Shown in pieces: positions 25,442 through 34,631 of a DNA stretch of 64,000 nt (its first letter is position 1; every line of letters begins with the position of its first letter). A program made the translations under genes and the position numbers. The stretch lies in assembly GCA_035493835.1 (NCBI GenBank), contig DATJHO010000093.1:1-64000 (forward strand), in the 5' to 3' direction. The notes beneath the pieces were generated by a model. That model was not told the origin of the DNA. It saw only the letters and a list, made by a program, of their open reading frames with translations, and did not search any database. The DNA is from DASZTU01 sp035493835. Its GTDB lineage: Bacteria > Pseudomonadota > Alphaproteobacteria > Rhizobiales > Devosiaceae.

Positions 25442-25869
25442 TGTGGATTGAATGGGTCAAGGCGCTGCACGTCATAGCCGTGATCGCCTGGATGGCGGGG
25501 CTGCTCTACCTGCCGCGGCTGTTCGTTTATCACGCCGATGCGGAAAAGGGCTCGATCCAGTCCGAGACCTTCAAGATCATGGAGCGTCGGCTCTATAGGG
25601 GCATCACCACGCCCGCCATGATCGCCTCCTATGTTTTTGGCCTGATCATGATTTTTGCCGGGCTCGTGGACTGGCACGAGGGCTGGCCCTGGGTGAAGGC
25701 GGTGTTCGTGCTCGCCCTCAGCGGTTTCCACGGCATGCTCGGCGGGCATCTGCGCCGCTTCGCCCAGGACCGCAACGAGAAGCCGGCCAAATTCTTCCGC
25801 ATGATCAATGAGCTGCCCACGCTGTTCATGATCATCATCGTCATCATGGTCATCGTGCAGCCCTTCTGA
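25441..25869 (+). CDS. hemJ: Protoporphyrinogen IX oxidase, HemJ type
   Basis: A 142-residue inner-membrane protein with four hydrophobic helices, converting protoporphyrinogen IX to protoporphyrin IX. WVKALHVIAVIAWMAGLLYLP near the start includes a conserved histidine, and the next one is in LFVYHAD. The C-terminal FRMINELPTLFMIIIVIMVI is typical. The ATG at 25441 overlaps the hemE stop; a GTG 3 bases upstream is the alternative. Confidence 0.92.
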   Translation: MWIEWVKALHVIAVIAWMAGLLYLPRLFVYHADAEKGSIQSETFKIMERRLYRGITTPAMIASYVFGLIMIFAGLVDWHEGWPWVKAVFVLALSGFHGMLGGHLRRFAQDRNEKPAKFFRMINELPTLFMIIIVIMVIVQPF

Positions 25870-25872
25870 GAT

Positions 25873-25888
25873 TGTTTCACGTGAATCG
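25873..25888. promoter_or_regulatory. parS-like site 2
   Basis: TGTTTCACGTGAATCG matches TGTTTCACGTGAAACA at 14 of 16 positions. It lies between hemJ and rho, 1.6 kb from the candidate oriC. Confidence 0.7.
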
Positions 25889-26083
25889 AGCCCTTGTTGC
25901 GGCTCGATTCAGCTCACGCTCTTTCTCCGCCTCCCGGGCGGCATGATGCCGCTTGAATATTTCCACAATTCGCGCTATCTAGCTTGCTCCTTCACCGCTC
26001 GGAACGACAGCCTTGGTGCGTCGCGGCGGCCATTCCCATCATTCCCCGTTTTTTCTCGACACGTCCAAAGGGTAACTCCACCC

Positions 26084-27349
26084 ATGCAGAACATGAAGCT
26101 CAGCGAGCTCAAGGCGAAGTCTCCTGCCGAGTTGCTGGAATTCGCTGAGGAACATCAGGTCGAGAACGCCTCGACCATGCGCAAACAGGAACTCATGTTC
26201 GCAATCCTGAAGGAGCTCGCCTCCCAGGAAGTGGACATCACCGGCGAGGGCGTCGTTGAAGTCCTGCCCGACGGGTTCGGGTTTCTGCGCTCGCCCGATG
26301 CCAATTATCTGCCTGGTCCGGACGATATCTATGTGTCGCCGAGCCAGATCCGGCGGTTTTCGCTGAGGACCGGCGATACCGTCGAAGGCCAGATTCGCTC
26401 GCCCAAGGAAGGCGAACGCTATTTCGCGCTGCTCAAGGTCAACACGATCAATTTCGAAGACCCCGAGAATGTGCGCCACAAGATCAATTTCGACAATCTG
26501 ACGCCGCTCTATCCGGACACGCGCCTGCGGCTCGAACTGCCGGATCCGACGCTGAAGGACAAGAGCGCCCGGGTCATGGACCTGGTGGCGCCGATCGGCA
26601 AGGGGCAGCGCGCGCTGATCGTCGCGCCCCCGCGCACCGGCAAGACCGTGCTGCTGCAGAACATCGCGCAGTCGCTCGCGGTCAATCATCCCGAATGCTA
26701 CCTCATCGTGCTCTTGATCGACGAGCGGCCGGAGGAAGTCACCGACATGCAGCGCTCGGTCAAGGGCGAGGTGATTTCCTCGACCTTCGATGAGCCGGCG
26801 AGCCGCCACGTCCAGGTCGCCGAAATGGTGATCGAAAAGGCCAAGCGCCTCGTCGAGCACAAGCGCGACGTGGTGATCCTGCTCGATTCGATCACCCGCC
26901 TCGGGCGCGCCTACAACACCGTGGTGCCGTCCTCCGGCAAGGTCCTGACCGGCGGTGTCGACGCCAACGCCCTGCAGCGCCCCAAGCGCTTTTTTGGCGC
27001 CGCGAGAAATATCGAGGACGGCGGTTCGCTGACCATTATTTCGACCGCCCTGATCGATACCGGGAGCCGCATGGACGAAGTGATCTTTGAAGAATTCAAG
27101 GGCACCGGTAACAGCGAAATCGTGCTCGACCGCAAGGTTTCGGACAAGCGCATCTTCCCGGCCATGGACGTCACCAAGTCCGGCACCCGCAAGGAAGAGC
27201 TGCTGGTCGAACCGGATATCCTCAGGAAGATGTACGTGCTGCGCCGCATCCTCAACCCGATGGGCACCGTCGATGCGATGGAGTTCCTGATGGACAAGTT
27301 GCGCCAGACGAAGACCAATTCGGACTTCTTCGATTCGATGAATACCTAA
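26084..27349 (+). CDS. rho: Transcription termination factor Rho
   Basis: A 421-residue hexameric RNA helicase. The N-terminal KLSELKAKSPAELLEFAEE and the RNA-binding GEGVVEVLPDGFGFLRS precede the P-loop VAPPRTGKTVLLQNIA near residue 180 and Walker B LIVLLIDERPEEVTDM near residue 210. I chose ATG 26084 (MQNMKLSEL); the open frame extends upstream to 25943 but that part is unlike Rho. The leader of about 200 bases contains a parS-like site. Confidence 0.97.
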   Translation: MQNMKLSELKAKSPAELLEFAEEHQVENASTMRKQELMFAILKELASQEVDITGEGVVEVLPDGFGFLRSPDANYLPGPDDIYVSPSQIRRFSLRTGDTVEGQIRSPKEGERYFALLKVNTINFEDPENVRHKINFDNLTPLYPDTRLRLELPDPTLKDKSARVMDLVAPIGKGQRALIVAPPRTGKTVLLQNIAQSLAVNHPECYLIVLLIDERPEEVTDMQRSVKGEVISSTFDEPASRHVQVAEMVIEKAKRLVEHKRDVVILLDSITRLGRAYNTVVPSSGKVLTGGVDANALQRPKRFFGAARNIEDGGSLTIISTALIDTGSRMDEVIFEEFKGTGNSEIVLDRKVSDKRIFPAMDVTKSGTRKEELLVEPDILRKMYVLRRILNPMGTVDAMEFLMDKLRQTKTNSDFFDSMNT

Positions 27350-27361
27350 GGCTAGGGGATC

Positions 27362-27386
27362 GGGCGGCGCGCTCGCGTCGCCGCCC
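27362..27386 (+). terminator. Hairpin after rho
   Basis: GGGCGGCG and CGCCGCCC form an 8-bp stem around a 9-base loop in the 70-bp rho-mnmE gap. There is no T-run, so it is at best a weak or Rho-assisted terminator. Confidence 0.4.
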
Positions 27387-27419
27387 TCCCTGGCGGCCCT
27401 ATACGAGGCTCGAACTGCA

Positions 27420-28730
27420 ATGCGCGATGGCGATACGATCGTCGCCCTCTCGTCCGGCGCCCTGCCTTCGGGCGTCGCGATCATTCGCCTTTCCGGTCCC
27501 AAGGCGGGGACGCTCCTGACCGACCTGACCGGCAAGGCGCTGCCCGTCCCCCGGCAACTCACCCTCGCTTCCATCCGAACCGGCGGCGAAATCCTCGACC
27601 GTGGGTTGGTCGCATGGTTTCCCGGGCCCCATAGCTTTACCGGCGAAGATTGCGCCGAACTGCAGCTGCATGGTTCCCGCGCGGTTGTCCGCCTGCTGCT
27701 GCGGCAAGTCGCTGCGCAATCAGGCGTCCGCCTGGCTGAAGCGGGGGAGTTCACCCGGCGGGCCTTTGAAAACGGGCGGCTGGATCTCACCGAGGTCGAA
27801 GGCCTGGGGGACCTGATCGAGGCGGAGACGGAGAATCAGCGGCGGCTGGCCGTGTCCCGTCTCGATGGGGCGCTGTCGCGGCAGATCTCGGCCTGGCGAA
27901 TGACGCTGCTGGACCTCCGCGCCGAAATCGAGGCCCGTCTCGATTTTTCTGACGAGAGCGACGTCGATATCGTCCTCCCCGAGCGGGTGAGGTGCGATCT
28001 CTCGGCCCTGCGCGCGGACCTGGAAAGCGCGCGCGATTCGCTCGACCGTGGCCGGATCGCCCGGGAGGGCTTGCGAGTGGCACTCGCGGGACCCGCAAAT
28101 GCAGGAAAATCCAGCCTTCTCAACGCGTTGATCCGCTCGGACGTGGCCATCGTCAGCGATGAGCCAGGAACCACAAGGGATGTCCGCGAGGTCGCGCTCG
28201 ACCTCGGCGGGCAGCTGGTGTTGCTGATCGACATGGCGGGGCTCCGGGAAACCGACAGCCGGGCCGAGGCCGAGGGCATCGCCCGGGCGCGCCGCGAAAT
28301 CGCGCAGGCCGACCTCGTACTGTGGTTGGTGGCACCGGACGTGCCAGCGACGGAACTGCCCGACCTCGATGATGGCGCCGAGGTGTGGCGGCTGGACACG
28401 AAGGCGGATCTCGGCGCGTCGGTGAGTGCCAATGCCTTGCCGGTCTCTGCGCTGACCGGCGAGGGCCTTGACGGGCTGCTGGCGAAGCTGACCGAGTTCG
28501 TGACTGAGCGTCGGCTCGGCGAGCCACTCCTCCTCAGCCGCGAGCGGGACCGGCAAGCGATCGAGGCGGCTATGCGGGCACTGGTTGAGGCGGAAGCCGA
28601 CATCGAGCGGTTGGAGCTGGCCGCCGATTCCCTGCGTCAGGCGGGCGATGCGCTGGCGCGCCTTACCGGCGAACTCGATGCCGAAATGGTGCTGGATCGA
28701 CTGTTTTCCGCCTTCTGCATCGGCAAATGA
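27420..28730 (+). CDS. mnmE: tRNA uridine-5-carboxymethylaminomethyl modification GTPase
   Basis: A 436-residue GTPase that with MnmG modifies U34 of certain tRNAs. The N-terminal DTIVALSSGALPSGVAIIR is typical, the G1 motif is ALAGPANAGKSSLLNAL near residue 226, and the extreme C-terminus FCIGK carries the conserved Cys. Overall length is slightly shorter than E. coli MnmE (454). The TGA stop overlaps parS-like site 3. Confidence 0.95.
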   Translation: MRDGDTIVALSSGALPSGVAIIRLSGPKAGTLLTDLTGKALPVPRQLTLASIRTGGEILDRGLVAWFPGPHSFTGEDCAELQLHGSRAVVRLLLRQVAAQSGVRLAEAGEFTRRAFENGRLDLTEVEGLGDLIEAETENQRRLAVSRLDGALSRQISAWRMTLLDLRAEIEARLDFSDESDVDIVLPERVRCDLSALRADLESARDSLDRGRIAREGLRVALAGPANAGKSSLLNALIRSDVAIVSDEPGTTRDVREVALDLGGQLVLLIDMAGLRETDSRAEAEGIARARREIAQADLVLWLVAPDVPATELPDLDDGAEVWRLDTKADLGASVSANALPVSALTGEGLDGLLAKLTEFVTERRLGEPLLLSRERDRQAIEAAMRALVEAEADIERLELAADSLRQAGDALARLTGELDAEMVLDRLFSAFCIGK

Positions 28731-28743
28731 TTCACGTGATCCG
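28728..28743. promoter_or_regulatory. parS-like site 3 (weak)
   Basis: TGATTCACGTGATCCG keeps the CACGTG core but matches the consensus at only 12 of 16 positions. It overlaps the mnmE stop codon. Confidence 0.35.
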
Positions 28744-28812
28744 CGCTCGCACGGCGGCAACATTGATTCGCTCGCGGCAATTTCGTAGAGCGCTGGCGAA
28801 CAGGAGCAAGTC

Positions 28813-30675
28813 ATGACGGATTTTGGCGTCATCGTGGTGGGCGGCGGGCATGCCGGGTGCGAAGCTGCGGCGGCTGCCGCCCGGTTGGGCGTGCCGACGG
28901 CGCTGGTGACGCACAAGCGGGCAACCATCGGCGAGATGAGCTGTAATCCCGCGATTGGCGGGCTCGGCAAGGGCCATTTGGTCCGCGAAATCGACGCGCT
29001 GGATGGCCTGATGGGGCGCGTTGCCGATGCCGCCGGCATCCAGTTCCGCGTGCTCAATCGGCGCAAGGGTCCAGCCGTGCGCGGTCCGCGCGCCCAGGCC
29101 GACCGCAAGCTCTATAAGCAGGCCATGCAGGCGGCGATTGCGGCCCAACCCATCCTTGAGGTGATCGAGGGCGAGGTCGATGATCTGGTGGTGACGTCCG
29201 AGGGCATTGCAGGCGTGGTGATGCTCGACGGCCGTCGCATCGGGGGCAGGGCCCTGGTGCTGACGACGGGAACTTTTCTGCGCGGCGTGATCCATCGGGG
29301 CGAGGAAACCGTGCCGGCGGGCCGGATCGGCGAAAAGCCGGTGCTGGGCCTTTCGACCCGCCTTGAGGGTTTGGGGCTGCAGCTGGGCAGATTGAAGACC
29401 GGAACCCCGGCCAGGCTCGACGGCCGGACCATCGATTTCTCCGGGCTCGAGGAGCAACTCGGCGATGATCCGGCAGAGCCGTTCTCGGCGCTGACGACGG
29501 AAATCACAACGCCGCAGGTCAGCTGCTTCATCACCCGCACCACGGCGGAAACACACCGGATTATCGCCGACAACATTCACCGCTCGGCGATGTATTCGGG
29601 CAAGATCCAGAGCCGGGGCCCGCGCTATTGCCCCTCCATCGAGGACAAGATCGTCCGCTTCGCGGACCGCGATAGCCATCAGATTTTTCTTGAGCCGGAA
29701 GGGCTTGACGACAGCACGATCTATCCCAACGGGCTCTCGACCTCGCTGCCGGCCGAAGTGCAGGAGCAGTTTTTGCGGACGCTCCCGGGCCTTGAGAATG
29801 TCGCCATCCTTAGGCCCGGCTATGCCATCGAATATGATCACGTGGACGCGCGGGAACTGCGCCCGACGCTCGAAATGAAGCGCCTGCCGGGGCTCTTTTT
29901 GGCCGGTCAGATCAACGGCACGACCGGGTATGAAGAGGCGGCGGCGCAGGGCCTATTGGCTGGCGCCAATGCAGCTTTGTCGGTGGCCGGCGCGGCGCCT
30001 TTGGTGCTGTCGCGCACCGAAAGCTATCTCGGCGTGATGGTGGATGATCTCACGAGCCGCGGCATTTCCGAACCCTATCGGATGTTCACTTCGCGCGCCG
30101 AATTCCGCCTGCACCTGAGGTCGGATAATGCTGACCAGCGGCTCACCCGGCTGGGCGCCGAAGTCGGTCTCGTTGGCCCCAGCCGCATGGACGCCTTCGC
30201 GCGCCGGGACGCGGCTTTGCGAGACGGTCGCAACACATTGCAGCAGCTCACGATTTCGCCCAGCGAGGCACGAAAGGGCGGCGTCGCCGTGAATGCTGAT
30301 GGCAAGGCGCGATCGGCCTTTGCGCTGCTTTCTTACCCCGACATTGAGCTGGACGATGTGCTGCGCCTCTGGCCGGAACTGAGCAGGCTGTCGCGCCCGA
30401 TTTTGGAGCAGCTGGCGATCGACGCGCAATATGCCGTGTATGTGGATCGGCAGCGCGCCGACGTCGAGGCGGTGCGCCGAGACGAGAGCCGGGAGATTCC
30501 GGGTTGGGTGGATTTTGCGCAGATCCCGGGCCTTTCCAACGAGGCGCGGCAAAAGCTCCTGGCCAACCGACCGGCGACCATTGCCCAGGCGCAGAAGGTG
30601 GAGGGCATCACGCCGGCCGCGATCACCTTGTTGCTGTCGATCATCCGGCGGGGCTATCTCGCCAAGGCAAGCTAG
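28813..30675 (+). CDS. mnmG: tRNA uridine-5-carboxymethylaminomethyl modification enzyme
   Basis: A 620-residue FAD enzyme, partner of MnmE. The dinucleotide motif is VIVVGGGHAGCEAAAAAARL at the N-terminus. GEMSCNPAIGGLGKGHLV and the later GQINGTTGYEEAAAQGL are family signatures. The mnmE-mnmG-rsmG-parA-parB order is conserved near origins in many bacteria. Confidence 0.97.
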   Translation: MTDFGVIVVGGGHAGCEAAAAAARLGVPTALVTHKRATIGEMSCNPAIGGLGKGHLVREIDALDGLMGRVADAAGIQFRVLNRRKGPAVRGPRAQADRKLYKQAMQAAIAAQPILEVIEGEVDDLVVTSEGIAGVVMLDGRRIGGRALVLTTGTFLRGVIHRGEETVPAGRIGEKPVLGLSTRLEGLGLQLGRLKTGTPARLDGRTIDFSGLEEQLGDDPAEPFSALTTEITTPQVSCFITRTTAETHRIIADNIHRSAMYSGKIQSRGPRYCPSIEDKIVRFADRDSHQIFLEPEGLDDSTIYPNGLSTSLPAEVQEQFLRTLPGLENVAILRPGYAIEYDHVDARELRPTLEMKRLPGLFLAGQINGTTGYEEAAAQGLLAGANAALSVAGAAPLVLSRTESYLGVMVDDLTSRGISEPYRMFTSRAEFRLHLRSDNADQRLTRLGAEVGLVGPSRMDAFARRDAALRDGRNTLQQLTISPSEARKGGVAVNADGKARSAFALLSYPDIELDDVLRLWPELSRLSRPILEQLAIDAQYAVYVDRQRADVEAVRRDESREIPGWVDFAQIPGLSNEARQKLLANRPATIAQAQKVEGITPAAITLLLSIIRRGYLAKAS

Positions 30676-31332
30676 ATGCCGTCCGATGCTGCGCTGCGGG
30701 CGGTCGGGCGCTATCGAGAGCATCTCGCGGGTGACCTGAACGAAATCGCGAGCGGCTTGGATGCGCTCCAGGACCTGCTCTCGCGCTGGCAGCGGGTGCA
30801 GAATCTTGTTTCACGTGAAACTTTGCCGACTTTCTGGGACCGGCATGTCGGCGACAGCTTGCAACTATTGCGGCACCTACGACCCGACGATGTCCGATTC
30901 ATGGATCTCGGCAGCGGCGGCGGTTTTCCGGCCCTGCCATTGGCGATCGTCTTGCGGGGATCGTCCGCGACGTTTCTGCTGATCGAGCCGAATCAGCGGA
31001 AGGCAAGTTTCCTTCGCACCGTGGCCCGGGAGCTTGCTCTCGCGGTTGAAGTGCGCACCAGCCGCGCGGAGGAGATTGATCCACGTGAAACATTGCCGCC
31101 AAACGTGATTACTTCGCGGGCATTGGCGTCGCTGCCGGAGCTGACACGCATGATCGCGCCGTTTTTTGGCGCCGAAACACGGGCGTTACTTCACAAAGGC
31201 CGGGAATATGTTGAAGAGGTCGCAGAAACGCGTTCGCTTTGGTACTTTGACATGCTAATACTGGCAAGCGACACCAGCGCCGACGGCGCGATCCTCGAAA
31301 TGCGAAATTTGCGTTCGAGAACAAGATCTTAG
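30676..31332 (+). CDS. rsmG: 16S rRNA (guanine-527-N7) methyltransferase
   Basis: A 218-residue SAM-dependent methyltransferase. The SAM-binding motif is FMDLGSGGGFPALPLAIV near residue 74, with the next motif FLLIEPNQRKASFLR. The ATG directly follows the mnmG stop with no gap. Two parS-like sites lie within its coding sequence. It continues straight into parA with 22 bases to the preferred parA start. Confidence 0.95.
   Translation: MPSDAALRAVGRYREHLAGDLNEIASGLDALQDLLSRWQRVQNLVSRETLPTFWDRHVGDSLQLLRHLRPDDVRFMDLGSGGGFPALPLAIVLRGSSATFLLIEPNQRKASFLRTVARELALAVEVRTSRAEEIDPRETLPPNVITSRALASLPELTRMIAPFFGAETRALLHKGREYVEEVAETRSLWYFDMLILASDTSADGAILEMRNLRSRTRS
30807..30822. promoter_or_regulatory. parS site 4 (best match)
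   Basis: TGTTTCACGTGAAACT matches the consensus TGTTTCACGTGAAACA at 15 of 16 positions. It lies in rsmG, 0.55 kb before parA, and is the strongest ParB site in the window. Confidence 0.88.
31077..31092. promoter_or_regulatory. parS-like site 5
   Basis: TGATCCACGTGAAACA matches at 14 of 16 positions. It is in rsmG, 270 bp from site 4. Confidence 0.7.
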
Positions 31333-31354
31333 ATGTAACATCTTGGAGACTGGC

Positions 31355-32155
31355 GTGAATCCCCGCATTCTGACACTCGCCAATCAGAAGGGCGGTGTGG
31401 GCAAGACCACCACCGCTATCAACCTTGCCACCGCTCTCGCCGCCGTGGGTGAGCGCGTCCTGATCATCGATCTCGACCCGCAGGGGAACGCCTCGACCGG
31501 CATCGGCATCGCGCGCGACCAGCGGGGCATATCGAGCTACGAATTGATGGTCGGCGAGGCGACAATCGCCGACGCGGCTATCATGACCAGCGTTCCCAAT
31601 GTCGCTATCGTGCCCTCGACAATGGACCTGCTCGGGGTCGAACTCGCGATCTCGCAGCAGGCCGACCGGGCGTACCGCCTGCGCAATAGCCTCAAAGGCC
31701 TCGCCGATTTGACCATCGACGGCGACCCGGTGACCTATGTGCTGGTCGATTGCCCGCCTTCGCTCAATCTCCTGACCATCAACGCGCTCGTCGCGGCCGA
31801 TGCAGTGGTCGTGCCGCTGCAATGCGAATTCTTTGCGCTCGAAGGTCTCAGCCAATTGCTCCAGACGATCGAGCAGATCCGCTCGACGCTCAATCCGCGC
31901 CTTTCGATCCAGGGCGTCGTCATGACCATGTTCGATCGCCGGAATAGCCTCTCAGAACAAGTGCTTAATGACGTGCGGTCGGAAATGGGCGATCTCGTCT
32001 ACGAGACGGTGATTCCCCGCAATGTGCGGTTGTCGGAAGCGCCGTCCTATGGCAAGCCGGCACTGCTCTACGATCTGAAATGTGCCGGCAGCCAGGCTTA
32101 TCTTCGCCTCGCTACCGAGGTTATCCGGCGCGAACGGCGGCTCGCGGCGGCCTGA
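31355..32155 (+). CDS. parA: Chromosome partitioning ATPase ParA
   Basis: A 266-residue deviant-Walker ATPase that moves ParB-parS complexes. The motif ANQKGGVGKTTTAINLA is at about residues 9-25, Walker B lies in YVLVDCPPSLNLL, and LIIDLDPQGNASTGIG is typical. The start is GTG at 31355 with GGAG 6 bases upstream; an in-frame TTG at 31343 is the alternative. It is co-transcribed with parB. Confidence 0.96.
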   Translation: MNPRILTLANQKGGVGKTTTAINLATALAAVGERVLIIDLDPQGNASTGIGIARDQRGISSYELMVGEATIADAAIMTSVPNVAIVPSTMDLLGVELAISQQADRAYRLRNSLKGLADLTIDGDPVTYVLVDCPPSLNLLTINALVAADAVVVPLQCEFFALEGLSQLLQTIEQIRSTLNPRLSIQGVVMTMFDRRNSLSEQVLNDVRSEMGDLVYETVIPRNVRLSEAPSYGKPALLYDLKCAGSQAYLRLATEVIRRERRLAAA

Positions 32156-32166
32156 GAGGTGAATGC

Positions 32167-33039
32167 ATGAATGAGAAACCCTCGCGCCTCGGGCGCGGCC
32201 TTGCTGCTTTGATCGGCGACATGGCGCCCATGGAGGGCGGCAAGCCCGCCGATCCGGCAGCGGTCCGCCGGTTGGCGGTCGACGCCATCATCGCCAACAG
32301 GCGCAATCCCCGCCGCGACTTCGATCCCGACCAGCTCGAGGATTTGACCAATTCGGTGCGCGAAAAGGGCGTGATGCAGCCGCTGCTCGTCCGTCCGAGC
32401 CCGGAAAATCCGGCGATCTACGAAATCATCGCGGGCGAACGCCGATGGCGGGCGGCGCAGCGGGCGGGCCTGCACGAAGTGCCGGTGATCGTCCGCGAGG
32501 TCGATGACAAGGAATCGCTCGAACTCGCCATCATTGAGAATGTCCAGCGGGCCGATCTCAATCCGCTGGAAGAGGCGCTTGGCTATGGCCAGCTGATGGA
32601 GCAGTTTGACTATACGCAGCAGGATCTGGCGCAGGTGATCGGCAAGAGCCGCTCGCATGTCGCCAACACCCTGCGGCTGCTGAAGCTGCCGCACGACGTC
32701 CGCGACATGCTGGCCCGGGGCGAACTCACCGCCGGGCACGCCCGAGCGCTGATCACGGCGGATGATCCCTTGGCCTTGGCCCGGCGGATTGTCGGCGGCG
32801 GCCTCTCGGTGCGCGCCGCCGAGGCACTGGGGCAGAAGGAAGCCGCGCCCAAGCGTCGCGGTGGCACCTCTCCCGCGCCGGAAAAAGACGCCGATACCGC
32901 CGCGCTCGAAAAGCGCCTGTCGGACGCGCTCGGGCTCGGGGTCGTCGTTGACCACAAGGATGAGGGCGGCAAGCTTGAGATCCGCTATAAGACCTTGGAA
33001 CAGCTCGACGAAATCTGCCTGCGCTTGATTGGGCAGTAG
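32167..33039 (+). CDS. parB: Chromosome partitioning protein ParB, parS-binding CTPase
   Basis: A 290-residue protein. The N-terminus KPSRLGRGLAALIGD is typical. The CTP-binding box is AGERRWRAAQRAGL near residue 97, followed by LAIIENVQRADLNPLEEA. The helix-turn-helix that reads parS is TQQDLAQVIGKSRSHVANTL near residue 150. ATG 32167 follows a GAGAGGTGA sequence. Its likely targets are the CACGTG-centred sites listed here. Confidence 0.96.
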   Translation: MNEKPSRLGRGLAALIGDMAPMEGGKPADPAAVRRLAVDAIIANRRNPRRDFDPDQLEDLTNSVREKGVMQPLLVRPSPENPAIYEIIAGERRWRAAQRAGLHEVPVIVREVDDKESLELAIIENVQRADLNPLEEALGYGQLMEQFDYTQQDLAQVIGKSRSHVANTLRLLKLPHDVRDMLARGELTAGHARALITADDPLALARRIVGGGLSVRAAEALGQKEAAPKRRGGTSPAPEKDADTAALEKRLSDALGLGVVVDHKDEGGKLEIRYKTLEQLDEICLRLIGQ

Positions 33040-33053
33040 GCGGGCCGTCCCGC

Positions 33054-33069
33054 CATTTCACGTGAAACG
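33054..33069. promoter_or_regulatory. parS-like site 6
   Basis: CATTTCACGTGAAACG has a 12-bp TTTCACGTGAAA core that is perfectly palindromic, but outer bases differ (13 of 16). It lies 14 bases after the parB stop. Confidence 0.6.
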
Positions 33070-33105
33070 CTGAGCGCTAAGAGCGCTCGCTGCGCGTTTG
33101 CATTC

Positions 33106-34122
33106 CTAATGCTCGGCCGCCATCCGGCAGAGGGCGAGCAGCGTGCGCTGCAAGAGGGCCTCGGCCAGGGCAGGGCGGCGGCGGCTCTCGGCGGTGGTGG
33201 CGTGGAGCCGGGCGGTTGCGGTGGCGAGGGCGGCATCGCTCCACAGCCGCAATTGCTGCTCGAGCAGGGCGCGACGCGAAAAATGCGGCTTTGGGCGGGC
33301 ACCGTCGAGGACGTCCCGGACACTGCGGCCGGCATCCACCTCGGTGCGCCACCGCCTGAGGCCGGTAAAGTGGATGAGCGACGTCGCGAGGATTTGTTGC
33401 GGGTTCACCGGCACCGCCAGGGCCCGCCGCAGCGCGTCATCGAGCGCCTCCGCGCGGCCGCTGCCGGTCGAATCGGCGATGTCATCGAGCACCAGTGCGG
33501 CGTTGTCGGCGCAAAGGGTTAGAACGTCGGTCTCAGTGAGGCGACCGCTCTCCGAGGCAAAGAGAGAGAGCTTTTCGAGCTCGCGGCGAGTGATTTCGCG
33601 ATCATTGCCGAGGAGATCGCGCAGCAGCGTCACCACGTCCGGGGCCACGGCGATTCCGCCCTTGGAAAAGGTCTCGGCGATGAGGGCGGACCGGGTCTCG
33701 TCGCTGTCGGGAAAGCAGGGCAGGGCACGGCCGAAGCGACCGGCCTCGACCAGCGCCCGCAGCGCATCGCGCGGCGTCAGGTTACCCGCTTCCAGCACGA
33801 TCGCGGCGCCATCCGGGGTGCTCGTGAATTCAGTAAGGATCGTGGTGAGCGCCTTGGTAGCGCCCCTGACGCGGATGACGTGGCGGCCGCCAAATAGGGA
33901 ATCGGTCTTGGCCTCGACGGCCAGCCGGCCCGGCTCCGCCTCGAGCTCCCCACCGTCCAGAACGACGATTTCGGCGCCGTCTTTGCCGGCGAGATGAGCG
34001 AGCAGGCGCTGGCCGATCTCGCGGACAAGACCGGCATCAGGGCCATAAGCGAGAAAAACCCCTTCCGTCAGGTCGGGACGGGCCAGGTAGCGTGCAACCT
34101 CATGCGCCTTGAGCGCGGTCAT
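33106..34122 (-). CDS. holA: DNA polymerase III delta subunit
   Basis: A 338-residue clamp-loader subunit. It starts TALKAHEVARYLARPDLTEG and continues VFLAYGPDAGLVREIGQRL, typical of HolA, with the LRDLLGNDREITRRELEKLSLF region near 170. Its start overlaps the lptE stop by 4 bases (the shared bases read ATGA), so leuS, lptE and holA form an operon transcribed leftward. The genes converge with parB. Confidence 0.93.
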   Translation of the reverse strand: MTALKAHEVARYLARPDLTEGVFLAYGPDAGLVREIGQRLLAHLAGKDGAEIVVLDGGELEAEPGRLAVEAKTDSLFGGRHVIRVRGATKALTTILTEFTSTPDGAAIVLEAGNLTPRDALRALVEAGRFGRALPCFPDSDETRSALIAETFSKGGIAVAPDVVTLLRDLLGNDREITRRELEKLSLFASESGRLTETDVLTLCADNAALVLDDIADSTGSGRAEALDDALRRALAVPVNPQQILATSLIHFTGLRRWRTEVDAGRSVRDVLDGARPKPHFSRRALLEQQLRLWSDAALATATARLHATTAESRRRPALAEALLQRTLLALCRMAAEH

Positions 34123-34631
34123 TGGCTCGCGGCGGCAGTGGGCGCGAGGGCAGAGATAATCGTCAGCTCCAGGGTGTCCGCCAGCGCATGGGCCGCCTGG
34201 TCGGCGGCATTGCTCGATGCCGACGTGTCGGCGAGAACCTGGTTGTCATTGGTATAGGTCGACGTCGCCTGCCGGGTTGCGGTCAGGATGTTGTCGCCGT
34301 CCTTGGTGATCTTGATGATGCCGGTTGCCGTCATCAGCTGGCTGCTTGTCGGATCGGTTGTTGTCGATTGGGCGAGGGTGCGCGAGGCGGTGGTGACCGC
34401 AACACTTACCTGAGGCGCGTGGGGATCGCTGGAGGTGCCGAAGCGCCGGGTGAGATCCTGATAGACGATCTGTTCCTGCGGGTTGGTTGGCGCCGCAAAG
34501 CCCAACGCCATGGCGGATACCGCGGCATTGTCGTTGAAGGCCGGCGTCATGGTGCAGCCCGAAAGGGCCGCACCGCCAGCGATCGAGAAGGCGACGAGCC
34601 CGGCGCGGAAGAGCAGATTAAACGACGACAT
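34119..34631 (-). CDS. lptE: LPS-assembly lipoprotein LptE
   Basis: A 170-residue outer-membrane lipoprotein, plug partner of LptD in LPS export. The signal peptide MSSFNLLFRAGLVAFSIAGG ends in the lipobox LSGC near residue 28. The mature part has VYQDLTRRFG-like and STYTNDNQVLADTSA-like sequences, usual for this divergent family. Identity rests on position (leuS-lptE-holA) plus the lipobox. The start overlaps the leuS 3' end by 14 bases. Confidence 0.85.
   Translation of the reverse strand: MSSFNLLFRAGLVAFSIAGGAALSGCTMTPAFNDNAAVSAMALGFAAPTNPQEQIVYQDLTRRFGTSSDPHAPQVSVAVTTASRTLAQSTTTDPTSSQLMTATGIIKITKDGDNILTATRQATSTYTNDNQVLADTSASSNAADQAAHALADTLELTIISALAPTAAASQ

Noticed and set aside
26039..27790. 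A 583-codon minus-strand frame opposite rho and the start of mnmE
   Set aside because: Mirror of conserved genes, without motifs or a ribosome-binding site.
29838..29852. A ninth CACGTG site in mnmG considered as parS
   Set aside because: ATGATCACGTGGACG has the core but its flanks do not match the TGTTT/AAACA arms.
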